Positions 1 to 14,024 of a stretch of DNA of 64,000 nucleotides are shown here, piece by piece. This DNA comes from Gigantopelta aegis. Taxonomy: Eukaryota > Mollusca > Gastropoda > Neomphalida > Peltospiridae. Position numbers and translations under genes: made by a program. The stretch covers positions 1-64,000 of the forward strand of contig NW_024533070.1 of assembly GCF_016097555.1 (NCBI RefSeq), read 5' to 3'. The notes below the pieces were generated by a model. That model worked only from the letters and a program-made list of their open reading frames with translations, had not been told where the DNA came from and ran no database searches. Positions within the stretch are counted from its first letter, which is position 1. Every line of letters starts with the position of its first letter.

Positions 1-276
1 CCCTAATCAAAAAAACTGATAAAAATACACTAATCATAACAGATAAATATCAAATTCTTAATGAATATAGGTAAATCATTTTCGTGTGGTTAACTGTTAC
101 AACAAACAATACTAGTCCATTAACAGCACAAAAAGATATGAACCACATTAAAATCACCCCCCCCCACGACATCCTCCTAAAAAAGGATACAATAACAATA
201 TAAATAATCCTAAATTAGTAAAGCATAGGTGTATTATGGCTTGTTTACATTAGAGTATTGCACAGGAAGAAGTGTA

Positions 277-624
277 CTAGTATTTATAACTTGATTCAGT
301 TTTAGCCATGTTGATAAAAGAAGTGATTTCTTGGGTTAGATACACTGGACATATGCTGTGATTTACCCCGAGAAGTGCTTTAACCAATAACACTTTTCCC
401 CTAGGAGTAAGTAACAGATTAGTCAGAGCATTACTAATGCTCAGATTAGTAGAGATTATATGAGACATACAATGAGGGTCTATAAACAACATGGCACCAA
501 AACAGGCAAATGAATTACTATTTATACTGTCCAAAAGGATGGCTAAATGGAAGTCTATTACACAATGACTCAGCAAATATTGATACACAAGCTGGTGAGC
601 GGGGATCTGGACCATAATTGTCAT
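277..624 (-). CDS. Unrecognised 115-residue open frame
   Basis: An uninterrupted minus-strand frame of 115 codons, long for such AT-rich sequence. The predicted protein is hydrophobic and leucine-rich, with a central stretch that could be a helical repeat or membrane segment, and I do not recognise it. Splice signals at its upstream edge are weak (a purine-rich ...GTAAAAG just before it). It lies on the same strand as the BAH gene, but the sequence does not resemble the ELM2 region expected next, so I do not join it to that gene. It may be a chance frame, an exon of an unrelated gene, or a 3'-terminal exon. Confidence 0.2.
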   Translation of the reverse strand: MTIMVQIPAHQLVYQYLLSHCVIDFHLAILLDSINSNSFACFGAMLFIDPHCMSHIISTNLSISNALTNLLLTPRGKVLLVKALLGVNHSICPVYLTQEITSFINMAKTESSYKY

Positions 625-2219
625 AAGTTGTCTCTTTTACAAGGGATATGTGATTTTAAACCAGGTGGTATGGTCAAGACCAGCAAGCTGGTACTATAGT
701 GATACTTTCTGTTAAATCTAACACGCTTCTATACCCTTTAAGGTAGTATTAGCCATTTGAAGTGTCCAAAAGTATAGTAGATATTATTGTTTTGTATACG
801 CATCATAAGAGTGATAGTAAACACTTTAACTTAAAACAAATGGTAGATTGAGGAATGATGATGACTAAGTTTTACTGGGACGACACGCTGAAATATAACA
901 AAATTTTCTACAAGGGATGGCATCACCTTGCTTTTCCCCAGCACAAATTGATGATGATTGTTTCAATACAAAGGTTCCCTTCAACTTAATATGTCACTAA
1001 AATGAGATCATTAACTTCCGACAGATGTTAAATTTCACTACATGTACATTAAGACATGTACAGACTGGCAGGCTCTAGAGTTGGTCTAATATAAAACCTC
1101 AAAAGAAAGAATCTTTTATCATATTACCTATCTTTTTTACATTGGAAAACCTCCACCTGTGTCTGGTTAGTAATCCCTAAATGCAGGCTTACAGCACATA
1201 ATGGTTATAAGTATTATCTAGCAAGTTCTTATTTTAAACAGTTCTAAAATCTTTCAATATCACACCACTAACTAGTTATGTACTATTCAAAGGGGAAGTT
1301 CCACCTCAACGTCTGTATGAAAACAAACCTTGATAATAAACATAGTGATTTTTTCCACAAAGCCCACTAACTCCCTCCTCTATTCTCCATTTCTATTAGC
1401 TGTCAATTAAATTGAAGTCTATATAAGTAATGACTCAAATAGTCACAACTATCAACAACTTGCCAACATCATTATGTAGCTACATATAAAACAAGGTGTC
1501 AATACTACACAACCATTTTATACCAGTAAACTGAAATGTTAGCACCACTACTACTACTACTCTCAAATCATATACAATAGCCAGTCATCAATAACAAGTT
1601 GATAGGGTAGACAACTGAGTTCCTTTGAAGATAAACACAAATAATGATAAAAGGGGTCACCTTATTTGTTAATACACACAGGAAGAAGACATATCAATAA
1701 TTTAAATATGTTCTGTGATTAGTATAATAGGAAGTGTGTGATTAACATGGCAAGAATTAAAAGAAGCATAAACATTGCAATAGACAGGTAGACAAACACA
1801 ACAGCTGAAATATTTCTACATGGGGAGTGATTCATTCAGGACTGACTGCATATTATTTACATACCATGTGCGCAGTCATTCTTTATGGTTTTGAAAGTGA
1901 AAAAAGATTCTACTACTCTTGTTGATGATGTCTAATGATCTGTTTATTTTATAAGTTAGTGTTTATGATTAAAATAGTCTAGTTAAGGTGTAATAGAAAA
2001 GGAAGCCATTGGTGATAAAAGAGAGGTCATTTGCAACTTGATAGGTGGTAAGAGGAAAAATATGCACACATTTGGTTTTGACATGTTCTCTTGTGTTGTG
2101 AACTTGTTTGCACTTTCTCTGTGCTGAAAAACACATACTTTCCATTGACATATAGAGTAACATAATCAATTGGTGTATAGCAATATGATGAAATTAATAA
2201 TATAAACTATTTCATCTTG

Positions 2220-2278
2220 GTGTGTGTGTGTGTGAGAGAGAGAGAGAAAGACTGAGAGAGAGGGAGGGAGAAAGAGAG
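2220..2278. repeat. GT then GA microsatellite
   Basis: A short (GT)n run passes directly into GA-rich repeats with a few interruptions. It lies about 100 bases from the BAH-gene exon at 2378-2472. Confidence 0.85.
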
Positions 2279-2377
2279 GCATAGACATGGTATCATGTAA
2301 GAGACAAATGGCAGAGATAAACCAGCAAATTCAGACACAAAGGTGTGAACTGGAAGACAAAGTTAACACTAGCTTAC

Positions 2378-3787
2378 TTGAACAGACAAGCAGGATGGGT
2401 TGTCAACATTAAAAGCTGCAAACAACTCCCTGTTTCGAATAAGAGGCAACTGGAATGCAGCTGCATCTGGACCTAAAGGGAAATATAATAAATTTAAAAC
2501 TATAGTAATCTCATATCCCACAGAAGCTATATAACATGTAGAGCACACACAATATTAGCAGGCTAAGATAATGAATTTAGTCAGAGAGGGCACTCAAGCA
2601 TCTTGTTACATTTAAAAGTCATCAACTCCCTATTATAGAACTAAGGTCATTAATAAAAATATTCCTCCATTTGTTTCAGAGTGTATGGTGATTTGTATTA
2701 AGTGTAAACTATACATTACTATGTCAGATTATCAAAATAATTGAGGAATGAATACATATAGTATAAAGGTGGAATGTATGGTCATCTTAATGACAACTTG
2801 TTGACAGAGCAAAACAGTACTTGTATGTATAGCAGACACCAATTGTCAGTCCAATGAGAGTGGTTAGTGATGTCGTTATCAAAACGATTCATAATGTAGT
2901 TTATTGTAGTGATGCATACAAGGAACAAGCCATCACCATTTTGTCAAACCAGTGTTCTAGTATAAGTATGCTAACTTTGATGAAATGTATGTGAGGGACA
3001 ATATAGGAGGAGGATAGGATCTACTTCTATAGTAAGCTAAGACATAGGCTAGGATAGCATGATAGAGAAAGTAAGGAGATTGGAAATCATGTCAGAGCTA
3101 AGTTTAGAGCCATTTTTAAACATCAATTATACTTTAATAGTATTAAAGGCAACAATTTACAAACATAATAACCAATATCTTTTCATTAGCATCACAATGT
3201 CATTATAGCACATCTAATTATAATATAATGAACAGTCAAACTATGTTGGTTTCTGTTGTCCCCCAACATTTTTCTTGATTCAATAAATGATCTACGGCTG
3301 GGCCAAGAATTATGGTAACACTATAAACTATAGTAACACACAATATTTACAACTATGCTATGCTTGAAGGATATCCCACACAGTCAGACAATTAATTGTA
3401 TTAACGATTAGTCCCAAGATAGCAAGCTGTGGTAAGTGAAGCATTTATTTCCCTATAAATGGATTGGATCTTGTTTTGTAAGAGTAATAGACGTGTCAAC
3501 AAGGTAGCTTTGATTACAGCTGGAATGTATTATCTTATAAAGTTGACTTGTTTTGTACTGTTAATAGTATTTAAGGAGGTATTGTAAACAGAGCATTGTT
3601 ATCTCTTAAGTTTGGGCAAAATTCTTAATGAACTGTTCCTTTCAGTTGCTTTACTGTTTGTTTGTATGTCACTGTGCTAACAATTACCTTGTTCCTGTCC
3701 CCATTAATTGATAATATACAGCTTCAGGGTAGTTCAGACACACGGTAGAACCATTTAACCTCTGCCATTACAGAATCCTTTCTTGCC

Positions 3788-3836
<49 letters not shown>

Positions 3837-5458
3837 CAGAGTTCTTAGTATTTTAACTATGTCAACAAGTCAATAATATCCACCCCTTAAGTCTGGATCA
3901 CAAAGACCTATTCATACTAATTACCTAACACATAATCACATTAACATACACTAACAAATATACAAATGGTTGAATTACAACTGTCAGATTTTCATTACAG
4001 CTAATATTACATGTACATGTAAAGCAATTAGAATTAAGGATATATTCATAAACATGAATAAAATTATACAGCATACAGATAAGAAAGTGTTATATTACAC
4101 AATCTATGTATGGACCAGGCTTAGTTTTCACAAAAAAAGAGGTGGAAATATTTAAGTAGAATTGGGAGAGACTACTGACCACAAACTGTTATTTTGGAAC
4201 TTTTTGTAAGTTCTGAAAGTGCTAATGACACAAAGTGACAAATTTGGGAGCAAGGAAAAGAATTTATAAGAAAAAAAGGAAACCCAGCTGATGTTTGTTA
4301 GTCATGAAAGGTAGACTTTTTATGTTTTCATATGAGCAAAGATAAACATTATTATTCAATAGTGTAACTAAGTAGATAAGACACACCCACTTTAGCCCCA
4401 TCTAGTCCCAATTAGGTTGTTCAATTAAAATATATAAAGAGACAATTATCACCACTGCTACTAACACCGAGGTAGGAAAACTGTGACAAATTCCATAAAA
4501 TGATACATGATCAGTTCTCATAATAAGCAACACTACCAACACTACCACTGACCAATGAGCATACCACAGATACTAAAATGTGGCAACAATTACACACACA
4601 CACATACACATACGTTGATCAGTTCTTCACAACATCATACAATCAGTTGAATATGTTATGTAAAAAAGAGTGACTAGAGTAATACAACATCATTATAGCA
4701 AAAACTGTTAAATGGGTAACAAATTCTGTATAACAACTATAGTATATGACCTCATCATTCTTCCTGTCAATGTCTGGATGTTGTATCGTGAGTGTTTGTA
4801 GACAAGATTATAATGGCTGAAATAACAGAGAACTGTGCTCTCTGTGGCAGACTATGATTGTTTATGAGAGACAACTAACTATATATGTCTTGTTTTCTTT
4901 GTAGTTGTGACTACTTTGAATACAGTATATCTTATGATATTTATATTCTTACCACTTTAAAGCCTCTTATCAAACAAATATGATAGGGCTGATCGGCTTG
5001 TTGACTGTCCACATAAGCGTAATCTGTTGAAAGGAAAGAACACATGTAATAATATTTGAATTAGATTGTGTGAGTTTTTATTTGTGTGCAAAACAACGAT
5101 AGAATGATTTTTGAAAAACGAAATAAGTATTATGCTCTTCTTAAACCTAGTTACTATTATGTAAGTAATTGATATGTATATTCTGTACCTCCAGATTTGT
5201 AGACAATTTGATCATGGGATGTGAAAGTGGTCTGTTGCTCTGACAGTTTTCTTCTAATTCCTCGACCATTGGAAGTTCGTTTACCTCCTGTTGCAGGTTT
5301 TAGGTGGAGGTTGTCTACCTTTTTTGACTGTTCTTGGTTTTTCGCCCTCTAGTTGGAGGACTGTTTTTAGTATTTTGAGTAACTGATGCAGCTTGTGGGA
5401 CAGGAGTAGTACTGGCTCTCGTTCTCCTTCCCTTTCTCTTGTCTCCTTTTCTGGGCAT
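2378..5458 (-). CDS. RERE/MTA-like BAH-domain protein, N-terminal exons only
   Basis: Partial gene. Three minus-strand exons can be read. Exon 1 (5458-5189) starts MPRKGDKRKGRR, a basic Ser/Thr/Pro-rich N-terminus, and runs into HDQIVYKSG. Exon 2 (5023-4953) continues DYAYVDSQQADQPYHICLI. Exon 3 (2472-2378) reads LPLIRNRELFAAFNVD. The order matches the BAH domain of RERE/Atrophin and MTA co-repressors: a 'Y.sGD.vYv....qPY.IC.I..F' core, later followed by 'R-N/H-RELF'. In those families the BAH domain is followed by ELM2 and SANT domains and recruits HDAC1/2 in the nucleus. An exon between 2 and 3 (the 'KWyYRp.E' part) and everything after exon 3 were not found, so the gene probably extends off the left end. 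Exon 1 needs frame changes near 5315 and 5290, as elsewhere in this window. RERE is favoured over MTA by the BAH core; another BAH co-repressor is possible. Confidence 0.6.
3789..3832. repeat. (AG)n microsatellite
   Basis: A pure AG dinucleotide run of about 22 units in the large BAH-gene intron between exons 2 and 3. Confidence 0.95.
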
Positions 5459-6117
5459 CTTCTTAGCCTGAGAAGACGTTCTAGAAATGTGGATATTGTC
5501 TCTACACTGATATTGCAGTTTTTAAAACTTGTCACTAGTTTTCGGATTGGCTCCTTTGCAGCAGTTTCTTTGATTTCTTTCTTTATTTAGTTCATACGAC
5601 GACGTTGAAACGAATAGAGATTTGAGTCGATCCTTTGAAAAACAAAACTTTCTACAAGCGTTCAATGACTCACTCACTCACTCACTCACTCAGAACTTCC
5701 ACAACACTGAACTTGTTATGAATACTGTTTCATTATTACTTAATCATTACCATATTAAATATGCATTGTGCATACCAAGTGTGGCTGACGTCCATGAATT
5801 CCATACATTCTCAAAGGAGGGAAGCCATCCATTCTTGATGTCCCTTATTAAATATTCATTACTTCACATTCCGCTGTTGTCATGGTGAAAATCTATGAAT
5901 AATTATAACAGATCGTTGCTCCATATTTGGCGGGAAACATCACTTACTTCAGTAGTGTAGCCCTGAAGACTCAAGTCTAAAGAATCTAAATTGACTGAAG
6001 TTTAAAGTTTTATACAAGTAAAAAGAATAATATATATATCCTTATTTTACTACTACTGAGGTAAATAGACAGTTATATATTGTGTGAAAAGAGCCACCCT
6101 TTTCTAGTTGTATTATC
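5459..6117. promoter_or_regulatory. Divergent promoter region between BAH gene and SMC4
   Basis: About 660 bases between the start codons of two head-to-head genes. It contains a short ACTC tandem run (about 5668-5692), an E2F-type site at 5926-5937 (separate entry) and AT-rich sequence. No convincing open frame occupies it; the small frames on the plus strand overlap the antisense of BAH exon 1 or the 5' flank. Confidence 0.5.
5926..5937 (+). promoter_or_regulatory. E2F-type site upstream of SMC4
   Basis: TTTGGCGGGAAA matches the classical E2F consensus (TTTSSCGS-AAA type). It lies about 180 bases upstream of the SMC4 start codon. SMC4 is a cell-cycle-regulated condensin gene in other animals, so the placement makes biological sense. 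GC-containing 12-mers of this kind are rare in the surrounding AT-rich flank. Function is inferred, not shown. Confidence 0.55.
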
Positions 6118-9100
6118 ATGAATGATGAAGGCATAGCTTCTGAGGTTTCTCAAGAGGTATCAACTGAGGAGACTCGTCTCATGATACCAAAAATAGTCTG
6201 TGAGAATTTCAAATCCTATGCTGGTACCAGAGAGCTGGGACCATTTCACAAGGTATGTATATGTACATATACGTATGCCAGATATTCATTAATTGAATAT
6301 TTTGGTGTGGTCTTACACATGGTGATGATGTCAAAGTATTGGACTACATTACATAATGGAATGATAATTAAATGTTAATGGATGCATAGCAAAGCGGTAT
6401 TATTTCCCATCAGTACATCCCATTGGTCCATTTAGTTGTCCATTGTAATTGTATATGCATCCACTTTCAACTATATGGGTCCATTGTCTATTATTCATTA
6501 TTTATCAACTATAAATCCAATATCCATTGATGTCATCATCTATAATATCTATAATGTATCCTTTTCATAACAAGGTACGATATCACACACACCTCTTGTA
6601 TGGTGTCACTATGACATCATCCTCTTTTGACAAGCTGATTTATTATAACAATGAATAATTTACTATGTATGTCCCACACACAAACTATAACCATTTATAG
6701 GGCATATGGTTCATACTAGGTAAAATACTACATATCTTAACTGAACTCTTTGAAGCCTTATGTTGTGTTATTATTGCTCTTAGTTGTATATGTGGGTTAT
6801 AGTACTTGTGTGAATGGTAGTTAAGTGAATTTTAGCATAAATAACATTAGATTATCAAAAATAAACTCTGTTTACATACTGTTTGTAGGTTATTTTCTTT
6901 AGTTTCCATTGTTGATACATTTTTACTAAGAAGAGACAAATTGGCTCTAACCTTATCACAATACATACTCATTGTAAATGTTAACTTCTCATTACTGAAT
7001 GCCATAACAATGACCACACAATATTGTATAACAGGAAGTTACTAATTGACATTATATTGTTGTCAGTATTATATAACAATACCCAAATTAACTAGGACTT
7101 GCTAGACTAGGTCCCAAAATAAAAATATTTCTCCATTTCCAAAAATGACAATTGTTTTTTGTTACTTGGCAATGACAATGACTACAGTACAGATGACCTA
7201 TTAATGACAATTTAGCTTGTATTGACACAATCTATTCAACTTGTCACGGCTACAAGTTTCCTACACGATTCATTTTGTTTCTCTTATCATCTAATCTTGT
7301 TACTCAACAGGCCTACACATCTGGTTTAGTAAGGGGGTAGTGTGTATATTGTGGTATTTGGGATGGCCATATGATGTCAACACAAGGCATTACTATAATT
7401 CCAGTAGTATAGTTTGTCCCTAATGGTTGAGCAATCATTACGATGTTTTCCTTCTGTTTATTTATTGCATAGTAATTTTTGTTTAACAGTTCAATACAAG
7501 TATTTGTCTAGTCTATTATATGATGTACAATATTATATGAGAGCAGGAAGATAGAGTTCTTAGAAGGTCATCCTGTCTATGCAGTAATATTTGATTACCT
7601 TCTTTATTAGATTGTGGTATGTACATGTTAAGTAACAGCTAGACAATTGCTAGAGATGTATAATATGTATTTGTGCAATACATGATTACATGTAAACGTG
7701 ACATCTACAAGATTGAAGTGTGATAAAGGACTTGTTTGCTGATACTTTACCTACTCAATATGCTGCTAGGAATTAAGTAGTCCACGTTGCTTGGTAGACA
7801 AGGAAAATTCTGGTTGTCTTCATCATAGAATGGAATTGTTTGTAATTTGTATATAATTCAGAGAAAGTTTGGATTTCTCTTATAGTTATTGCTGTACTAA
7901 CTAAATTATTTTTATTTCACTATATTATAGTTGACTATATAGTATTGTGATGTGTGATATCATCACTGTGACTTGTTAGATTGTTATTTTAATCATGTCA
8001 GTGTGTGTTTACACAAACCAATGAACAGCTATTTCAGGTGAATACAGTGTGACATCTGTATTATTATTATGAAGTAATATATAAAAACATGATTGCACAT
8101 TCTACTCAGTGCTCAAATATGTATATTCAAACTAATGTTTGTATTTAGTCTTTTATTGACTGTAGGTTAAATAAGTTGTGATGACATCATCATTGCTATG
8201 GCAACAAATGACTAACTCAGCTATTAGTCTCCAAGTGTTGCTGTAATTGTATATTCACACATCACTGGTTATTCACCCACTCTTATTTAGTGAAAAGTTA
8301 TTTGTGTTATGGTTTTTGAACATAGGAAGCATAATATTACATACTGACTGTTTGACACTAAGTACCAACACATACACAGTACATAGACACGCACTACTGC
8401 ATCATATTCAAGTTATATAATTGTGTATGGCTATAAGTATAACTAGTTATGTACAAGTGAAGCTAACAGGTGTTAAGGGCTTATCTAGATAATAAGGTGC
8501 AGTAATAATGTTATGATATCCTTGTAGTGATGATCTAATCTGCTTAGTTAGTTAGTTACCTGACATGTAATAGATATTTAGTTTAACTACAATTCCCTAT
8601 GACCATAAATGTTAACTGACCACATGATGACATAAATGTTAGTACTTACCACAGTGACCTAGGATAGCTACTATTAGTAAGCTCTAGACTAGTGAACATC
8701 AGTACTTACCACAGTGACCTAGGATAGCTACTATTAGTAAGCTCTAGACTAGTGAACATCAGTACTTACCACAGTGACCTAGGATAGCTACTATTAGTAA
8801 GCTCTAGACTAGTGAACATCAGTACTTACCACAGTGACCTAGGATAACTACCATTAGTAAGCTCTAGACTAGTAAACATCAGTACTTATACTATCACAAA
8901 GCTTAGATTTTTTTTCTTTTGTTTAGTGTTTTTTCATCTATCGTTGGACCCAATGGAAGTGGCAAATCCAATGTAATTGACGCCATGCTATTTGTCTTTG
9001 GTTATCGTGCAAAAAAAAATCCGTTCCAAGAGTATATCTGTATTAATACACAACTCAGAACATCATCAAGACATCCAGAGTTGTTCTGTGAGTGTCTATT

Positions 9101-10122
9101 TTCAGAAGATTGTTGATCTGGTAAGACAAACAAAGTAATAGAGATGCTGTGACCAGGGTCAGTGTTATATGGGTATTGTATTTCACTCCTTATGACATAG
9201 CTATCTGTCAATGTTTGTAATGTGCGTTTAATATAAGCATCTCAGTATTCCTCTTGTAAGTAGTTGTAATAGTTTGTTGCACATTGTTTTGAGTTAGTTA
9301 AAATACCATTAGAAATAATCATTATTGTCAGCCAAAAATATAATCAATTAAATTATTTAATACAATATTACAGCTGGTTATGTCATTATCAATAAAATGT
9401 GGCATCCCTAGCTACCTTTTGACGCCTGCAGTATCTCAGGTGTTATAATATCACAGGTGCCTATAATGTCCCTAATTTAATTTCTTTGTCTAATTTAAAT
9501 GTTTTTGTTCATAATTGAGAAAAACATGCTTACCTTATCTTTCAATTAACTCTAATTAGCCTGGGAAGATTACAAGGTGGTTCCTGGTAGTCAGTTTGTT
9601 GTCTCGAGAACAGCTTACAAAGACAAAAACACATCTCATTATCAGCTCAATAGACGTAAAGTTCCTTTTAAGGAAGTGGCGTTGTTACTGAGGGAGAACG
9701 GTATTGATTTGGATCATAACCGATTCTTAATATTACAGGTTAGTGTATAGGACTCAGACCTGTTCCCATACAGGGCCCAATATTTGAATATATAGGGTCC
9801 AATGTATAGGCCCCATATTTGAACCCCAATGTTTAAATGTATAGGGCCTAGATTAGTTGATGGGTGTGTTGGTAAGTAGTAGCTGTTTTGATTTCATTTG
9901 ATGCAAATACTGTTATAAGTGAACACAAACAATGAACTAATGAATGGTTAGTGTTTACAATGTGAACATATAGATATAAATGTTATGACTATAATTTGTG
10001 TAATCATGTTTGTTGGTATTCGGTAAAGTATGCGAACATATGTACAATGTTAAGTGTAGTTTACTACTCTATTAGCAGTTAGTTGTACCAACCTCTCCTA
10101 CATATTCTGTTTAAAGGTTTCA

Positions 10123-10162
<40 letters not shown>

Positions 10163-13100
10163 ACATGCACACCTATAAAGGGAGAGGTGGAGCAAATAGC
10201 ATTAATGAAACCGAAAGCACTAACAGAACACGATGAAGGAATGTTAGAATTCCTTGAGGACATCATTGGTACCAGTCAGTATAAAGAACCTATAGATGAA
10301 CTGGGAAAGAAAGTTGAAGAACTTAATGAGAATAGAGGAGAAAAGGTAATCAACAATTGTACAGGTTTAAGTCATTTTGCTTCTTTTTATATTAAGCTTA
10401 ATCGTGTCAAAGCTGTGGAGAAGGAGAAAAATGAGTTGGAAGGAGCCAAGAATGAAGCTGAAGAGTATTTGGTGATGAAGAAAGATGTGACTTTAAAACA
10501 GTATACATTGTATGAACGATATAAGTATGAATGTAGCCAGTTGGAAGCTAAAGCAAGAGAGAAGAAAGAGGAGTTAGAAACTAAGTCAAAGAGATTAAGG
10601 AATCAGTCAAGCAACACAAAGAAGAGAAAGAATCTAAGATAAAGCAGCAAAAGAAGTTGTACAAGTGAGTATGAGTTATGTATTTGACTAGCTTCCTTAT
10701 CATCACTACAAACATTAAGATTAGTAAACATTAAGATTAGTATGTACAATTGAACATCAGTAGTGGTGTCCTAAAATGGTAATATTTACCCACCACATCA
10801 ATACTTACCACAATGACCTAGGATAGTTACCACTGGTAAATTCTAGACTAGTTAACTTCAGTACTTACCACAATGACCTGAGATAGATATAAATTAGTAA
10901 GACATCAGTACTTACCACAGTGACCTAGGATAGCTACCATTAGTAAACTCTAGACTAGTAAACATCAGTACTTACCACAGTAACCTAGGATAGCTACCAT
11001 TAGTAAACTCTAGACTAGTAAACATCAGTACTTACCACAGTGACCTAGAATAGCCACCAATGGTAAACTCTAGACTAATCAACATTTTTTTAATCTGATT
11101 TAATACTTTCATATAAATATTTCAGAGTGTATGAACAACATACTCAGAAAAATGAAAAATGTAAATCATCTTTGAGTGCTTGTGAACAGAGAGACACTCT
11201 TGTTCGACAAGACCTCAAAAATACCAAGGTTCAACTCAAGAAGATAAGCAAAACATTAGAGAAAGAGAAAGAAAAGCTGACAGAACTTGAGACAGCACCA
11301 GAAAAAACACACCAAAGAGATCATGGAGTGTGAAAAGAAACTAAAAATATTAGAGGTTTGTAATTGAGACTGTATATGTTTATCATGAAAGGCTATCAGT
11401 AGTCACACACCTACACATAGCTACTCAATAATGTCAGATTGTATTGTAGTATAAGAAGGCTATAATTTGAAGGAAACATTATATAATGAGTAATTTAGTA
11501 TGTAATTGATATTGAGATGTTAAATTTGGAATGTAATGATATCTTAGTTGCTATTATGACATATATATCATTTATTGTAGAAAAGAAAAATGGAAGAAGA
11601 AGAAAGACTGTCAGAAGTAATGGCAAGTGAGTTGATCAACCCATTTGCTCCACTTAAGTTACTCTTACTATAATGACCAATTTGCTTAAAATTCATAACA
11701 TGTAACATGTACATTTACATGCTCTAATTAGATACCACAGTATAGAATATACACACTCCTTCCATTAGTACCATGTAGACAGACAGACATGTCTTGTGCT
11801 AACCCATAACATGTATATGCAATGAATGAACCACAAGTATGTACATTGTCTGTATTGTGTAGGTCTCAAAGAGGATACCCAAGGGCTTCAGGATGAGAAA
11901 GAGGTGTGGTGTGTCTATGTATCTGCCAATAATAACCATTGAGCAGGTGTAACTTTAACCACTAATATTTAAAACCAGGCTAACAAGTTTTTTATAAGAC
12001 TTTAAAGTGTTATTTTTATGAGCTAATCAAACCACTATGTTGATAAAGAATGACTATTGTTTATATTTACTGCTGATATCTCTGTTCTGTCTCATTGCTG
12101 TAACCATGGAGATATATAATATGTGTAATCTGTAAAATGCTTTAATTCAATTTCATGCTTTTGGATATAGCACTGAAGATTGTCTCCAGTAGCTCTTGTA
12201 AAGTATATATCAGATTATAGATTTGTGCTTTGGACGGTGTTTTTAGATAAACAATAGTGTCATTGTTTAACTAACATGTGTGATGTTTACCTAAAGGAGG
12301 ACATAACATGTTTGATGGATTATATCTGTTTTCTCTAATATGATAGGTGTTAGAGAATCAACTGGTCAGTCTAAGTCAGGCTGTCAATGAAACTAAATCA
12401 AAGGTTAGCTTTTTTATAACATCTACAACATATTATAACGGCTATTGTATGCTATACTGTATTATATCATATTGTGTGACATAAATTGATGTAACAATAC
12501 ATTGTTAACCAACAAAGGAAAGCTGTGTGTGAACTTCACTTCTATTTCACACACACCGATTTCCTGTTACATGTACCCTAATCTGTAGTACATGTAAATA
12601 CATGTACTGTGTTTAATTGAATATGTCCATCTAAATAATGTCTATAATTATAAGTAAATATACTTGATAAAGTGAAAATTTCTTTGGCAAAGTTTACATA
12701 TCTATCATAACAATTGTTTAGTCAGAGAGAGGAGAGGTCAGAGTACATTTTTATGCAATAAATTTTATTGTTGTTGTTGTTTTTAGCTTGATGTGGCCAC
12801 TGCTGAGTTGGAGTTGTATCGAGAACGATTTACTGCTGGAGAGAAACAAGTCAAGCAGGCTAAGGAAGAGGTTAAAAATGTTGCACGGTCATTGAAAGAG
12901 AAACAAAGGTGTTATTAGTAATATCATCTCCAGTTTCATTTTTCCAAATGTCATACAGTGATTTAAAGAAATATGAGGCTTCATTACCAACAAAGCGTCA
13001 AGAGTTGGCATGTTCTGAGAAAGAATTAGAGGAGGTGACAAAAGAAATGGAGATAATAGGTCAGTCACTGCGATCATCCAGAGGTCAAGTGGAGGAGGCA

Positions 13101-13987
13101 AGAAGTGCTTTACAGGCTCATAAAAGCAGGTGAAATTACTAAATCATTTATTATTTTATTGTTAATAGAAATGGCTATATTTCTAAAGGAAATTCTAAAC
13201 AATGAACTTCAAAACCCTTGTTATCTAAATATATTAATATTGAAATATGGCATATTGTTGTTGTTGCTATGATGTTTTTTATTTATACAATAGAGGTCAA
13301 GTTTTAGATGCACTTATGCAACAGAGAGATTCAGGAAACATTACTGGTATATGTGGTCGTTTTGGTATGTTATTAGGATGGATGGAGATTAATTCACTAA
13401 GCAAATTGTGGTTATGATAATAATAAGTTATTATGAAATTGAAAAGAAATTGTTTACACACTATTTTGACTAGTGGTTTGTCTCTTTCTTGAGAATGTGT
13501 GTGTGTGACAGTTTATTTTTACTAATTGTGTGTATATATAGTACAATACTTGGATAACCTTTGTTATGACATTTCTATGGTATATTTGGTGTGTATATAG
13601 TGGCCAAGATAAAAGGGGCTATTACAATGAAAGGTGTAGCCCCCTTAACAAATGTCTTGGCACAAGTTGTTATGTTAATATTCCATTATATGACAGATTG
13701 ACTTGTGGTTTTTGGATGTCTATTATATTTTTAATAGATCAATAAATAGATGGACGGACAATGTTTTTATTTTTGGTTCTTTAGGGTGATTTGGGATCTA
13801 TTGATGACAAATATGATGGTTGCTATCAGTACTGCATGTGGGCAATTGGATATGTAGTAGTAGACAATATGGAGACAGCTATCAAATGTGTGTGGAGTTT
13901 TTAAAGAGTACCAAATTAGGTTCTGCATCATTTATCGGTTTAGATAAGGTACAACATAATAATAACTAATAATAATAATAGTAATAA

Positions 13988-14024
<37 letters not shown>

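Larger units (their letters stand above)
1..2377. other. Stretch without a confident gene
   Basis: AT-rich sequence downstream of the last BAH-gene exon I can read. It probably lies in an intron of that minus-strand gene, whose ELM2 and SANT-like exons are not found here, but this is inference. It holds one unrecognised open frame (277-624, listed separately) and a mixed GT/GA microsatellite near 2220. I see no RNA gene or mobile element. Confidence 0.4.

Noticed and set aside
1969-2169. 66-codon minus-strand open frame
   Set aside because: No recognisable features, no good splice signals and composition like the flanks; probably chance.
5393-5590. Plus-strand 65-codon open frame
   Set aside because: Antisense to the basic N-terminal exon of the BAH gene.
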